This document shows positions 51,447-60,969 of a DNA stretch of 64,000 nt, in pieces; positions within the stretch are counted from its first letter, which is position 1, and every line of letters starts with the position of its first letter. The position numbers and the translations under genes were made by a program. Below the pieces are notes generated by a model that saw nothing but the letters and a program-made list of their open reading frames with translations, was not told the origin of the DNA and did no database searches. The DNA is from BCD1 sp965230565 (GTDB taxonomy: Bacteria; Bacteroidota; Bacteroidia; Chitinophagales; Saprospiraceae): NCBI GenBank assembly GCA_965230565.1, contig CBDDLH010000012.1, forward strand, positions 806,001-870,000, read 5' to 3'.

Positions 51447-51923
51447 ATGAAAAACATGAAGCCATCCTTCAATTCAGAATTCAACCAGTTTTTATCAGAT
51501 ATTAAATCTAAGATTCGTGAGGCTCAGCTCCAGGCCCTCAGAGCGGTCAACCAGCAATTAATTGAGCTTTATTTAACCATTGGGCAAATGATTGTCGAAA
51601 GGCAGGAGACCTTTGGGTGGGGAAAGGCCGTGGTTAAAAAATTGTCAGAGGAGCTTCAGAAGGAGTTCCCTGGAATCAAAGGTTATTCCGTTCAAAACCT
51701 TTGGTATATGCGCCAGTTTTTCCTGGAATATCAATCTTTAGAAAAACTCCAACCGCTGGTTGGAGAAATTAGTTGGACAAAGAACATTGCAATATTCAGT
51801 AAATGTAAAGACCCTCTCCAAAGGGAATTTTATCTCAAAATGACCAGAAAGTATGGATGGACCAAAAATGTACTCATTCACCAGATTGAAAATCAGTCCT
51901 ACGAAAAGTTCACAACTTTTTGA
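51447..51923 (+). pseudogene. 3'-truncated DUF1016 (YhcG-type) nuclease gene
   Basis: A 158-residue protein matching only the N-terminal helical part of DUF1016/YhcG proteins: I-R-E-A-Q-L-Q-A-L, the W-G-K-A-V-V-K-K-L-S-E-E-L-Q-K-E-F-P-G segment and G-Y-S-V-Q-N-L-W-Y-M-R. Full members are about 340 residues, with a PD-(D/E)XK nuclease domain in the C-terminal half, which is absent here. The coding sequence breaks off after I-E-N-Q-S-Y-E-K and reads into the end of the convergent histidine kinase gene (14-base overlap). This suggests a deletion joined the two genes. A good promoter remains, so the stump may still be expressed. Confidence 0.8.
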
Positions 51924-54192
51924 TCCCAAACCTAAAAATCGAACCGCCACTATCACGCTGCTCAATGGTTATTTCCCCGTCATAAAACTGGACAATTCTG
52001 TTACAGATCGCTAAACCAATGCCGGTACCTTCATACTGTTCCTTGTTGTGAAGTCGTTTGAACATTTCAAATATCTGGCTTTGATATTGAGGTTCCACAC
52101 CGATTCCGTTATCATTTATTTGAAAATAATGATGTGTCTCATCCTCTAAATAGGAAACCTCTACTACTGGAGGTGAGGATTCATTGTATTTCACTGCATT
52201 TTCCACCAGGTTTTTCAACACCTGGAAGAGGGCGGAATGATCCACTTTTATTTGGGGTAATTTTGACACTTCAATTACAGCCTTTTTCTGTTCAATGATC
52301 TGGGAAAGGCTCAATTTTACCTCTTCCATCACTTTGACAACATCCACAACCTCCGTTTCGTAGCCCACTTGTCTTAACTTTGAAAATTCAAGCACATCTT
52401 CCACCAGGCGATACATTTGTTTGCCATTATCTTCAATGAACTTAAATTGAGTCTGCAAATCATCTCCTTTTGGAAGTCCCTTGCTCCTGATTATTCCAAC
52501 GAAACTTAAAATATTGCGTAAGGGTTCCTTTAAATCGTGGGAAGCAATATAGGCGAAGCGTTCGAGTTCTTCATTACTTTGCAGCAGCTGATCGTTGGTT
52601 TCTTTGAGTTTTTTGGTTCGGGAAGCTACTTCCTTTTCAAGAATCCTGGCGTAATTCCTGCGCTGTATGAGGTACAGCAACAAAAAAAGGAAGCCAATAA
52701 CAAGAACAGCTATGAACCCTAGCAACAAATTTCGTTGAGAAGTTTTTGACTTCAGTTCGAGTTCCTGGTATTGTATTTGATTTTTTTGTTCTTCAGCTTC
52801 ATATTGTACCAGCAATTCATTTACCGCTGCTGTTCTTTTTTCATCCCAGATCGTCTTTTCAATATCCAATATCTTTTGCAAGCCTGCCAATGCGCCGGAT
52901 TCCTGTTTCTGTAGGATGTCAATTACGGTGGCCATCTTGGTTACAGCCAACAGATCTGAATTTTTTTGGTCCTGGTTCTTTTCCCTGATGCGGGCGATGA
53001 TATTATTTATGATTTCCTGAAACTCAGGAGAAGGCCTCAGTTCAGAATTCAAATAAACATCCGTCAATAAACGGATGGCTCTCACATTAAACATGTCAAA
53101 AGAGCGACTCTCCTCTACCTTGAGCACGAAGTCCTGCAACAGTCTGTGACCGTATTCATAATTTCCCAACCGGACATTAGCTTCAATTTTATAAAAAGTA
53201 GAAGCCATTTTATTGATCGGGTAGAAATCGAACTCCTCTGTTAATTGCAGCGATTTTTCCGCATACCTGAGGCTTTCTTCAGGTTCATGTCTGCGGGAAT
53301 GTATGCGGGCCATTTTTATATAAAAATCCCATAGCCTGTAAGCACGGTCAAAAGGTTCCATCTCCTCCGCTGCTTCGAGAGCGGCGATGCATTCCATGGA
53401 AATGGCCTCTGCTTTATCAAAAGCTTCCTGGTTTTCATAAGCAGTGGATAGGCGCGCACGAATACTGTAATAAGCTTCTTCATTATAGGTTATTTCATCG
53501 GCCAGATCTTTGGCTTTGAGAATTTGTTCAATAGATCGCTTATAGTCACCATCTGATCCGTAAAAAACCCCTAGAGCCACAAGCGTATGAACCAGCGCAT
53601 TGGTATCTCTGAAGGTCTGATAAATTTCAGCAGCTTTGTGTCCGTAAAAAACAGACGAATCACTACTTGAAGAAAAATTATGGAAATGACCCAGATATTC
53701 GAACACCCTGGCTAATCTTTTTGAAGGTACTTCAATCCCTTCCAGCAATCGTTTTGCTTCCCAAAGATGATCACCTGCGGCATCCCAGTTGCCGGTATAT
53801 AAATCATACAGGCCATGAAGCTCAAAAAGGTATGCCTTGATATGTGGGTCTGATACCTGGCCTTCCTTCAAGACCTGGGGTGCCAAAGCCTCCATAGGGC
53901 CAAAATCATTACCGTCCATTGCAATTTCTGCCAACAAACCTTTTGACCAGATCAACTGATCTCCGCATTCCTTATCGCGACATAAGGCCTCGGCCTTCTC
54001 CAGGTAAGATCTGGCTAGAGAAAGATCACCTTCCGCCCAAATCAGACTGTCAGCAAAATGATTAATGAGCGACAGTTTTTCCGGTAAGTCATTTGTCAAT
54101 GCCAGCTTCCTGTCCAGTTCCGGATCGTTTTGTCCGCTGATCATGTGAAGAAACCCTATCGAAATGAATAAAACTGTGATTAATCGTTTCAT
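51910..54192 (-). CDS. TPR-containing sensor histidine kinase
   Basis: A 760-residue membrane kinase: signal peptide (1-20), periplasmic TPR-like helical repeats (about 40-470), a membrane helix (488-510), a coiled coil, then HisKA with the phosphoacceptor His552 in A-S-H-D-L-K-E-P. The ATPase domain has the N-box (Asn665), D-N-G-I-G (from Asp694) and G-T-G-I-G-L-A (722-728). It senses something outside the inner membrane through the TPR region; no response regulator is encoded nearby. Many Bacteroidota have orphan kinases of this layout. Convergent with the truncated nuclease gene. Confidence 0.92.
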   Translation of the reverse strand: MKRLITVLFISIGFLHMISGQNDPELDRKLALTNDLPEKLSLINHFADSLIWAEGDLSLARSYLEKAEALCRDKECGDQLIWSKGLLAEIAMDGNDFGPMEALAPQVLKEGQVSDPHIKAYLFELHGLYDLYTGNWDAAGDHLWEAKRLLEGIEVPSKRLARVFEYLGHFHNFSSSSDSSVFYGHKAAEIYQTFRDTNALVHTLVALGVFYGSDGDYKRSIEQILKAKDLADEITYNEEAYYSIRARLSTAYENQEAFDKAEAISMECIAALEAAEEMEPFDRAYRLWDFYIKMARIHSRRHEPEESLRYAEKSLQLTEEFDFYPINKMASTFYKIEANVRLGNYEYGHRLLQDFVLKVEESRSFDMFNVRAIRLLTDVYLNSELRPSPEFQEIINNIIARIREKNQDQKNSDLLAVTKMATVIDILQKQESGALAGLQKILDIEKTIWDEKRTAAVNELLVQYEAEEQKNQIQYQELELKSKTSQRNLLLGFIAVLVIGFLFLLLYLIQRRNYARILEKEVASRTKKLKETNDQLLQSNEELERFAYIASHDLKEPLRNILSFVGIIRSKGLPKGDDLQTQFKFIEDNGKQMYRLVEDVLEFSKLRQVGYETEVVDVVKVMEEVKLSLSQIIEQKKAVIEVSKLPQIKVDHSALFQVLKNLVENAVKYNESSPPVVEVSYLEDETHHYFQINDNGIGVEPQYQSQIFEMFKRLHNKEQYEGTGIGLAICNRIVQFYDGEITIEQRDSGGSIFRFGIKKL

Positions 54193-54486
54193 AATTTAAA
54201 TGTACAGATGAACGAAAGAGCGTTGTTCAATACTTGAAGCGAGTAAGGTTTATGCCAAATGAACAATGACTAATGGAAAAATGCGCTTTGAAATCACGAA
54301 TATAAGTATCTGGGAACTAATTAAAGTATTACCGGGTTTCTAAAACAATAAAAGTTCCAACGTTTATCCTTATAAATGCAACTTTAATATAATAAATTCG
54401 TCCCTTTATTAAATAGGCTATTCCTTAGCTTGTCACCCAACAAATTTCTGCCGCCGCACATCATTTATATTGATTTCATTAAATAA
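54193..54486. other. Divergent spacer of 294 bases
   Basis: A/T-rich spacer between the histidine kinase and DUF5916 genes. The best minus-strand box is TACATTTA (one mismatch), close before the kinase start. No clear plus-strand box, repeat or gene was recognised. Confidence 0.45.
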
Positions 54487-57162
54487 ATGCTTATGCAAAC
54501 CCGACTAGTACTTACACTCTTTTTAGCAGCTATAGGTTCGTTTTTATTCGCCCAGCAATCGACCGGCATGGACGAAGATCCTTTCGCCAGAACTTACACG
54601 ACGAAAAGAACAGACACTGCTCCTAAAATAAATGGCCTTTTTGATGATGCAGCCTGGCAAAATGCCAACTGGGCAGGAGATTTCACTCAGTATGATCCGG
54701 AAAATGAGGCTCCTCCTTCCCAAAAGACAGAATTTGCCATCCTTTATGACGACGTCAACCTTTACGTTGCCATCAAAGCTTATGACACAGAGCCGGAAAA
54801 GATCGAGAACAGGCTCGCCCGCCGGGATGAATGGCAGGGAGACATCGCCGGTATTCATTTCGACAGTTATTATGATAAAAGAACTGCTTTCGCCTTTATG
54901 GTTAGTGCTGCCGGAGTAAAAAATGACGGCTTCGTTAGCAATGATAGCGGTGATGATTTTGACGAAACCTGGGATCCGATCTGGATGGTAAAAACCCACA
55001 TTCATGCAGAAGGATGGAATGCTGAGATGATGATTCCATTGAGTCAGCTGCGATTCAGTGATCTGGAAAAGCAAAAGTGGGGGCTACAAGTCGGAAGAAA
55101 CATTTTCAGGGAAGACGAATGGAGCCTGTGGAAACACATCCCGCGGGAAGAAGCAGGCTGGGTAAGCCGCTACGGAGAAATGGATGGCCTGGAAAACATA
55201 AAACCCAAGAAACAAGTGGAAATCGCTCCATTTGTGGTGGGAAGTACTGAATTGTATGAAGCGGAAGAAGGCAACCCGTTTGAGGATGGCACTGACCTGA
55301 AAGCTAACGTTGGTGTAGATGGTAAAATCGGAATCACCAATGACCTTATCCTCGACTTTACGGTCAATCCGGATTTTGGACAGGTAGAAGCCGACCCTTC
55401 CCAGGTAAACCTCTCCGCATTTGAGATTTTCTTCCAGGAAAGACGCCCGTTTTTTATTGAAGGGAACAACATAACCCACTTTCAATTGACTCCCGGCGAC
55501 AGCCCCTGGTCACAGGATAATCTCTTTTATTCCAGGCGTATTGGCCGTGTGCCTCACGGGGATCCGGAACTCGCGGACGGTGAATTCATGAAGTATCCCA
55601 ACAATACACGTATCCTGGGAGCATTTAAATTAACCGGGAAAACACAAAAAGGGTGGTCCATCGGTATTATCGAAAGTCTGACCAACCGGGAAAAAGCCAT
55701 TATCGACAATAACGGAGACAGAAGAAAAGAAATCGTTGAACCACTTTCAAATTATTTTGTTGCCAGAGTTCAGAAAGACATTAATAAAGGAAATACCATC
55801 ATTGGTGGCATGCTCACCTCTACCTACCGGGACATTCAAAATGAAGACCTGCTCTTCCTGCCAAAGTCAGCTATCACAGGTGGGGTTGACTTCACGCAAT
55901 ACTTTAAAGACAGGTTGTATTTCATTTCTGCAAGTTTTGCCGCCAGTCAGGTAAAAGGGGACAAATGGGCGATTACGGAACTCCAGGAATCATCCCGCAG
56001 ATTTTACCAGCGACCGGATGCCGATTATCTCACTTATGATCCTGACAGGACGTCCCTGTCGGGCCATGGAGGTGCTTTTATGGCAGGTAGGCTCCCAAGT
56101 AATGGATTTAAGTTTTTGTTCAATGCCACATGGAGATCTCCCGGGCTGGAACTGAATGATGTTGGGTTTTTGCGTTCCGGGGATAATGTGTTTCAATTCC
56201 TTTGGATGGGGTACCACATCAATAATCCGTTTTCTGTTTTCAGAGGTGTATACTTCAATGCTAACCAGTGGTCAGGATTTGACTTTGGCGGCAATAGTCT
56301 TTTTAAAGGAGGAAACATCAACGTCAATGCTCAGTTTAAAAACTTCTGGTCTATAGGTTTTGGTGTGAACCGTGAAGGCCAGGGTGTTTCCAATTCCACA
56401 TTACGGGGAGGACCATCAATTATCGAAAACGGCAATTGGAATATCTGGGGAAGTTTGAGCTCCAATTCTCGTAAGAAGCTCGTTCTTGAAGCCGGTATGT
56501 TTTCCAATAAACAAGATGATAATTTATCCAAAACATATGGACTCTTCGGAGAAATCAATTATCGTCCGTTCAACAGTTTGTCCTTGTCGGTGGAGCCTGA
56601 ATTGTTCATTTCCCAGAATCAGTTACAATACGTAGATCAGACTTCTGTTGGTGAGGGTAATGACCGCTACCTTTTTGGTACCATTGATCAGAAAACATTC
56701 AATGTCACTATCCAGATAGATTATAGTATTACTCCTGATCTGAGTATCCAGTATTACGGTTCTCCTTTTGTGAGTGGCGGAAAATATTATGACTTTAAAT
56801 ATATCACCGATCCAAGAGCGGATATTACTTCCAATCGTTTCCACGTTTTTGATCAAAACGAAATATTCCTCAATGAGAATGATGAGGCCTATGAGATCAG
56901 CGAGTTGGGTGGACACAACTACAGTTTCGATTTGCCTGATTTCAACTTCAGACAATTCAGGTCCAATATGGTTCTGAGGTGGGAGTATGTACCGGGGTCA
57001 GTTTTATTCCTCGTTTGGTCACAAGGGAAAACGGATAGTGTATCCGATGGTACTTTTGATCTTGGTAATGATTTCAAAGATTTGTTTAAAACGCGAGGAC
57101 GAGATGTATTCCTGGTGAAATTGTCCTACAGATTCCGGGCTGAGCAGTGGGGTAGGAAATAA
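54487..57162 (+). CDS. DUF5916 / CBM9-type exported protein
   Basis: An 891-residue exported protein with a signal peptide ending at F-A-Q, a CBM9-like carbohydrate-binding domain (about 40-230; I-N-G-L-F-D-D-A-A-W and W-N-A-E-M-M-I-P-L) and a long beta-rich DUF5916 region ending in an aromatic strand (L-S-Y-R-F-R), probably an outer-membrane barrel. DUF5916 proteins are common in Bacteroidota and their enzymatic role is not established. A second ATG lies two codons in (54493). It is followed by a bidirectional terminator. Confidence 0.88.
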   Translation: MLMQTRLVLTLFLAAIGSFLFAQQSTGMDEDPFARTYTTKRTDTAPKINGLFDDAAWQNANWAGDFTQYDPENEAPPSQKTEFAILYDDVNLYVAIKAYDTEPEKIENRLARRDEWQGDIAGIHFDSYYDKRTAFAFMVSAAGVKNDGFVSNDSGDDFDETWDPIWMVKTHIHAEGWNAEMMIPLSQLRFSDLEKQKWGLQVGRNIFREDEWSLWKHIPREEAGWVSRYGEMDGLENIKPKKQVEIAPFVVGSTELYEAEEGNPFEDGTDLKANVGVDGKIGITNDLILDFTVNPDFGQVEADPSQVNLSAFEIFFQERRPFFIEGNNITHFQLTPGDSPWSQDNLFYSRRIGRVPHGDPELADGEFMKYPNNTRILGAFKLTGKTQKGWSIGIIESLTNREKAIIDNNGDRRKEIVEPLSNYFVARVQKDINKGNTIIGGMLTSTYRDIQNEDLLFLPKSAITGGVDFTQYFKDRLYFISASFAASQVKGDKWAITELQESSRRFYQRPDADYLTYDPDRTSLSGHGGAFMAGRLPSNGFKFLFNATWRSPGLELNDVGFLRSGDNVFQFLWMGYHINNPFSVFRGVYFNANQWSGFDFGGNSLFKGGNINVNAQFKNFWSIGFGVNREGQGVSNSTLRGGPSIIENGNWNIWGSLSSNSRKKLVLEAGMFSNKQDDNLSKTYGLFGEINYRPFNSLSLSVEPELFISQNQLQYVDQTSVGEGNDRYLFGTIDQKTFNVTIQIDYSITPDLSIQYYGSPFVSGGKYYDFKYITDPRADITSNRFHVFDQNEIFLNENDEAYEISELGGHNYSFDLPDFNFRQFRSNMVLRWEYVPGSVLFLVWSQGKTDSVSDGTFDLGNDFKDLFKTRGRDVFLVKLSYRFRAEQWGRK

Positions 57163-57186
57163 TCAATCTTACAAAACATAATTCAT

Positions 57187-57227
57187 AAAAAGGTGCGCCA
57201 CTATTTATTCGGGTGGCGCACCTTTTT
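57187..57227. terminator. Bidirectional terminator
   Basis: AAAAAGGTGCGCCAC (57187-57201) and GTGGCGCACCTTTTT (57213-57227) pair perfectly around an 11-base loop, with A and T runs within the stem ends. It separates two convergent genes. Confidence 0.92.
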
Positions 57228-57258
57228 GTTTTTCAATTGGTTTTGAGTGGAAAGTTGA

Positions 57259-57786
57259 TTATCTCAGTTTTTCATTAAACCATTCCCCGCTTCGCTCCTT
57301 TTTGTTATTTTTCTTGTTGCAATCGTCATTAAATTTATTACCGTCAGTTCTAACACTTGGGTCGAAAACAATCTTTGCTTTGTAAACCGGTGGGAAATCA
57401 GGCCCGAGCCAATTCTTCCTCAACCTTACTGCTTTTACTCTATCGCCCGATGGAAGATTACTTAGCTTTTTTCTCTTCAATAAGATTGGTTCCGTACCTG
57501 GATAGTCTTCGTAAAGTTCAACATAAACTTGTCCGGGATCAGATTTAAAGTCCATACCTCCTCGGTTCTCAATAACCACCTGAATCCGAATCCGGCCAGT
57601 TAATGGAGCAGTTCTTTCCAAGACCATGAAATGTATATTTTTGATGGCCAGGTCAGGACAAAACTTTGCTGGACCGAATTTGTCCGTTTTTTCAATTTTA
57701 ATTTTTGATTTGGCATTACTCTTTTGTCCAAAGGATACTCCAATTGCCATAATAAGGAGAGAGACAATTAATACAAGCTTTTTCAT
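57259..57786 (-). CDS. Small secreted CARDB-like protein
   Basis: A 175-residue protein with a signal peptide (1-20). A beta-rich body resembles the CARDB/adhesion-type immunoglobulin fold (P-D-L-A-I-K-N-I-H-F, I-E-N-R-G-G and V-Y-V-E-L-Y segments). The C-terminus is Lys/Asn-rich. I do not recognise a specific family member. It has no T9SS sorting domain. It is separated from the delta-60 gene by about 40 bases on the same strand, which may make a two-gene unit. Confidence 0.6.
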   Translation of the reverse strand: MKKLVLIVSLLIMAIGVSFGQKSNAKSKIKIEKTDKFGPAKFCPDLAIKNIHFMVLERTAPLTGRIRIQVVIENRGGMDFKSDPGQVYVELYEDYPGTEPILLKRKKLSNLPSGDRVKAVRLRKNWLGPDFPPVYKAKIVFDPSVRTDGNKFNDDCNKKNNKKERSGEWFNEKLR

Positions 57787-57826
57787 AATTATTAGTTTTT
57801 TGAAATTTTTTAACAGAACTTATTGA

Positions 57827-59197
57827 TTATCTAAAATACGAATATCCCGCCACCACAATTTTTCCCCGGCGAGCCGTAGATAAAGCAGTAGCACCTTCAG
57901 CGACACAGCCTGTACCTAAAGGAGCAAGGAGTTTTCCATCCCGATCAAAATGTTGGTCGAGCGTTCCATTGTAATTATATTGCGCCAATGCGAACCTGGT
58001 GGTAGAAGGAGCACCAATTGGATCCGGCTCCGGAAATCGTAAATCTCCGGCAGAACCTGCTACTACGATTTTATTGCCACTGGTGATACCTATAGCTTTT
58101 ATCATTTCGTGCGAAGTAGAACGGAAATCTGTAACTACCCGTCCGTCCTGATGGAAACCTGAGTCAAGACTGCCATCATAGTTGTATTTTGCCAATGCAA
58201 ATCGTTTGCCTCCGGAAATAGTAGCATATCCTCCTGCGAAAATTTGCCCCCGGCGATCAATGGCAATAGCGTAAGCAGCCTCATGGGTCGAAGTAGTAAA
58301 GTTGGTCAGCAATCTGCCATCGTGATGGAAAGAATTATCCAGGCTTCCATTTCCATTATAGCGGGCTAAAGCAAATTGATTTTGACCATCCACCAAAGCA
58401 TTGCCGGCAACAACAATTTTTCCCCATTCATCAATAGCCAGCCCGTGAACTTCCTCTGAAGTAGATGTTGTGAAATTTGTGAGCACCTTACCGTCCCCGT
58501 CAAAAGTGCGGTCAAGACTTCCGTCACGATTGTATCTTGCCAGTGCAAATTGGTGGCCACGACCGCCGACATTGGCCAATCCCGCTGCAACAATGCGACC
58601 ATTATTATCTATTTCAATGGCGTAGATCATTTCGAAAGTAGAAGACCCAAAATCTGTAAGCACTTTACCATCTCCGTCAAAAGTACGATCAAGACTTCCG
58701 TCTGGGTTATATCGTGCCAAAGCAAACAGCGAACCAGCTCGTCCGCCAGCCACTATTTTCCCTTCGTGATCGAGGACCATCGCATTAATCTCCTCACCGG
58801 GCGTGGACCGGAAATCAGTGGTCACTTGTCCCCGTTTTCCAAAACCAGAATCTATGTAGGAAAACTCATATTGACGTTGAATAACGAAACGGCTACCTCC
58901 TGAAAAAGGGCCATAACCGGCTGAAAGAACCATATTATTAGGAATATCAATAGCTACAGCATTGGCACCTCCTGAACTGTAGGCATTGGTGGATGGCAAT
59001 GCATTCTGGATCCCTGCATCATATTTTTTATCCAGACTTCCATCAAGGTTATATTGAAGCACCTTGAAACGCCCGTAATAATCCTGTGCCATTAGGGGAA
59101 CCCAAAGCAATAAAACAAAAGCGATTAATACGGTATGATGAAATGTGAAAATGAAACCAGAATTTTTTCCTTTTGTATTTAGACTTGCTGTATTCAT
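57827..59197 (-). CDS. Secreted delta-60 repeat (DUF5122) beta-propeller protein
   Basis: A 456-residue exported protein with a long signal region (about 20-40) and seven or so delta-60 repeats of about 55 residues, each with F-A-L-A-R-Y-N-x-D-G-S-L-D and G-K-I-V-V-A-G words. Such repeats build a propeller. Unlike most family members in Bacteroidota it ends with the last repeat (V-A-G-Y-S-Y-F-R) and has no T9SS sorting domain, so it may be released or left in the periplasm. The ligand is unknown. Repeat similarity at the DNA level is visible. Confidence 0.88.
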   Translation of the reverse strand: MNTASLNTKGKNSGFIFTFHHTVLIAFVLLLWVPLMAQDYYGRFKVLQYNLDGSLDKKYDAGIQNALPSTNAYSSGGANAVAIDIPNNMVLSAGYGPFSGGSRFVIQRQYEFSYIDSGFGKRGQVTTDFRSTPGEEINAMVLDHEGKIVAGGRAGSLFALARYNPDGSLDRTFDGDGKVLTDFGSSTFEMIYAIEIDNNGRIVAAGLANVGGRGHQFALARYNRDGSLDRTFDGDGKVLTNFTTSTSEEVHGLAIDEWGKIVVAGNALVDGQNQFALARYNGNGSLDNSFHHDGRLLTNFTTSTHEAAYAIAIDRRGQIFAGGYATISGGKRFALAKYNYDGSLDSGFHQDGRVVTDFRSTSHEMIKAIGITSGNKIVVAGSAGDLRFPEPDPIGAPSTTRFALAQYNYNGTLDQHFDRDGKLLAPLGTGCVAEGATALSTARRGKIVVAGYSYFR

Positions 59198-59314
59198 CTT
59201 TTGAGTTTTGAAACAAAATTGCAGGTATAATCACCGGAACTCATATCCCATTTGTTCCAATTTTTTGACTCAGTGTTGCATTTTCAGAAAATAGAGGAAA
59301 GGAAAAGAAATAAG

Positions 59315-60796
59315 TTAGTTTTTCAACCTCATTAACCATTCCATCATAGGAATGTACTCAAACAACCGCCGCCCTTCAGGCTGGGTTCTTATTGCTTCTA
59401 ATTTAAGCCGGAGCATTTCAGTTTCCTGGTTCAGAGTGCTCTGGTTTGGAATGGTGGTTGTCTTTTTAAGGAATCGCCACAGTGCCTTTTCCGTGGAACT
59501 CATAGCGCCTCTTTTCATCAGCATCCGCTGGGTAGACAATAATAATGATTCCAGGTATTCCAAATTACCTAATTCGAAATGGACCAATAGGTTTAAAATT
59601 CTTGCATGCCGGAATACCTCAGGTACGATTTCAGCTTTTGTTTCCTGTAAAATGGGAAACAACCAGCGTTGAGCATCCTGGTATTGTCCTGCTCCAAAAG
59701 ACAAGACTCCGGCCAGGTAGTACAAGGTAAGCTTTTGGTGAAATTTCAATTGTTCTTCAAAGGTTTGTAAGCCTTTTTCAAATTCTGCCATCTCGGCCAT
59801 GGCTCGGTTGTAGTCCCTTGCAGAGTAGCAATAATTGAAAGACAACAAATAACGCTGGTGAAACATCCTCGATTTGATGTTCTTTATTTTTACAAAAGCA
59901 GGATTTTCGGGCACTTGTTCAAGCCGCTTCAAGCCTTCCTCGAAAGCCGGGAAATTCATGAGGGTCAACTGATCGATGATGTAATTGTTCAAGGCACTTA
60001 AATATTGCTCCGGATGTTTTTTGTTGAAACCTGATTCCTTTTCCAGCAAGTTCAGGATCTCTTTATTGTAATCACTGGCTATGCCTGGTTCGTTCTTTGT
60101 GAAGTAATAAATAGCCATTGACTTAAGTAGCAAGATTCTATTTGGAATGGAAAGGATAGTTTCCTGTTTGGTCAATAATGCCTGCTGTTTCCATTGTTCC
60201 AAGGCTTCAATGTCCTCAGGGCGGTTAGCCTTTTGGATCTTAATCTGCAGGCTGGAGATTTCACTGAATAATCGGTTGTATTCGTTGTTGAGTGTAAGTT
60301 CATTCAGGGACTGTTGTCTGAGGCGATAAAGCATTTCGTTTCTCTCAAAGCTTATTTTTGTACTCTGGGAAATGACCTCCCGCTGCATTCTGGAAACCAG
60401 TAGATACATATCCGGCAGATCATATTTTGCGGCAAGTTTTTCTGCTTTCCTGAGTTGTTTGGCAGCCTGATCATTGAGTTTCTTTTCTACAAGCACTTCT
60501 GCAAATCTGATACATTCGAAAACTTCAGCTGATTCACTTTTTTCATGAAATTGTGCCAGCCGATTGAGAATGTATTGGTATAGATAAGTTTTGTAAATTG
60601 GTAAATTCTGAGCGAATCTGGAGCCTTTGTATTGTTTTTTTAAAACAGCTTCATCATAACTTTCCAGCTTAACAATGGCATCAAACAACTTGAGGTGCTC
60701 AGGCTGTTTACCGGAAATTCCTAACTTCAAGTATCGCTTTTCAGAACTTGTCAGGGATTTTATTAGTTCAAACAGGGATGGAGAGGAAGTTTTCAC
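59315..60796 (-). CDS. Helical-repeat (TPR-like) protein of unknown function
   Basis: A 493-residue, all-helical protein without signal peptide or membrane segment. The N-terminus L-F-E-L-I-K-S-L-T-S-S-E-K-R-Y-L-K is a short motif I have seen at the start of related Saprospiria proteins. The rest has TPR-like helix pairs (A-K-Q-L-R-K-A-E-K-L-A-A-K-Y, N-R-A-M-A-E-M-A-E-F-E-K-G) and no catalytic motif. It is divergent from the Reg_prop surface protein and could be a regulator or scaffold. Function unknown. Confidence 0.6.
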   Translation of the reverse strand: MKTSSPSLFELIKSLTSSEKRYLKLGISGKQPEHLKLFDAIVKLESYDEAVLKKQYKGSRFAQNLPIYKTYLYQYILNRLAQFHEKSESAEVFECIRFAEVLVEKKLNDQAAKQLRKAEKLAAKYDLPDMYLLVSRMQREVISQSTKISFERNEMLYRLRQQSLNELTLNNEYNRLFSEISSLQIKIQKANRPEDIEALEQWKQQALLTKQETILSIPNRILLLKSMAIYYFTKNEPGIASDYNKEILNLLEKESGFNKKHPEQYLSALNNYIIDQLTLMNFPAFEEGLKRLEQVPENPAFVKIKNIKSRMFHQRYLLSFNYCYSARDYNRAMAEMAEFEKGLQTFEEQLKFHQKLTLYYLAGVLSFGAGQYQDAQRWLFPILQETKAEIVPEVFRHARILNLLVHFELGNLEYLESLLLSTQRMLMKRGAMSSTEKALWRFLKKTTTIPNQSTLNQETEMLRLKLEAIRTQPEGRRLFEYIPMMEWLMRLKN

Positions 60797-60897
60797 AAAA
60801 TTAGAAACTTAATTTTTAAATGATTTAAATTGTTTAAAAATAAGTCTTTATGAATAAATTTTATAATTAAAAATAATAATTAAATAACATCTTTCAT

Positions 60898-60928
60898 TTT
60901 GTACACCTTTGATATGACCTTACTTTTG
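60898..60928 (+). promoter_or_regulatory. Consensus promoter of the Reg_prop gene
   Basis: TTTG (60898-60901), a 19-base spacer and TACTTTTG (60921-60928) fit the consensus well. The leader to the ATG at 60970 is about 35 bases. Confidence 0.8.
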
Positions 60929-60969
60929 GATCGTAATCACAAAAACTTTCACTCACAACGACGTAAATC

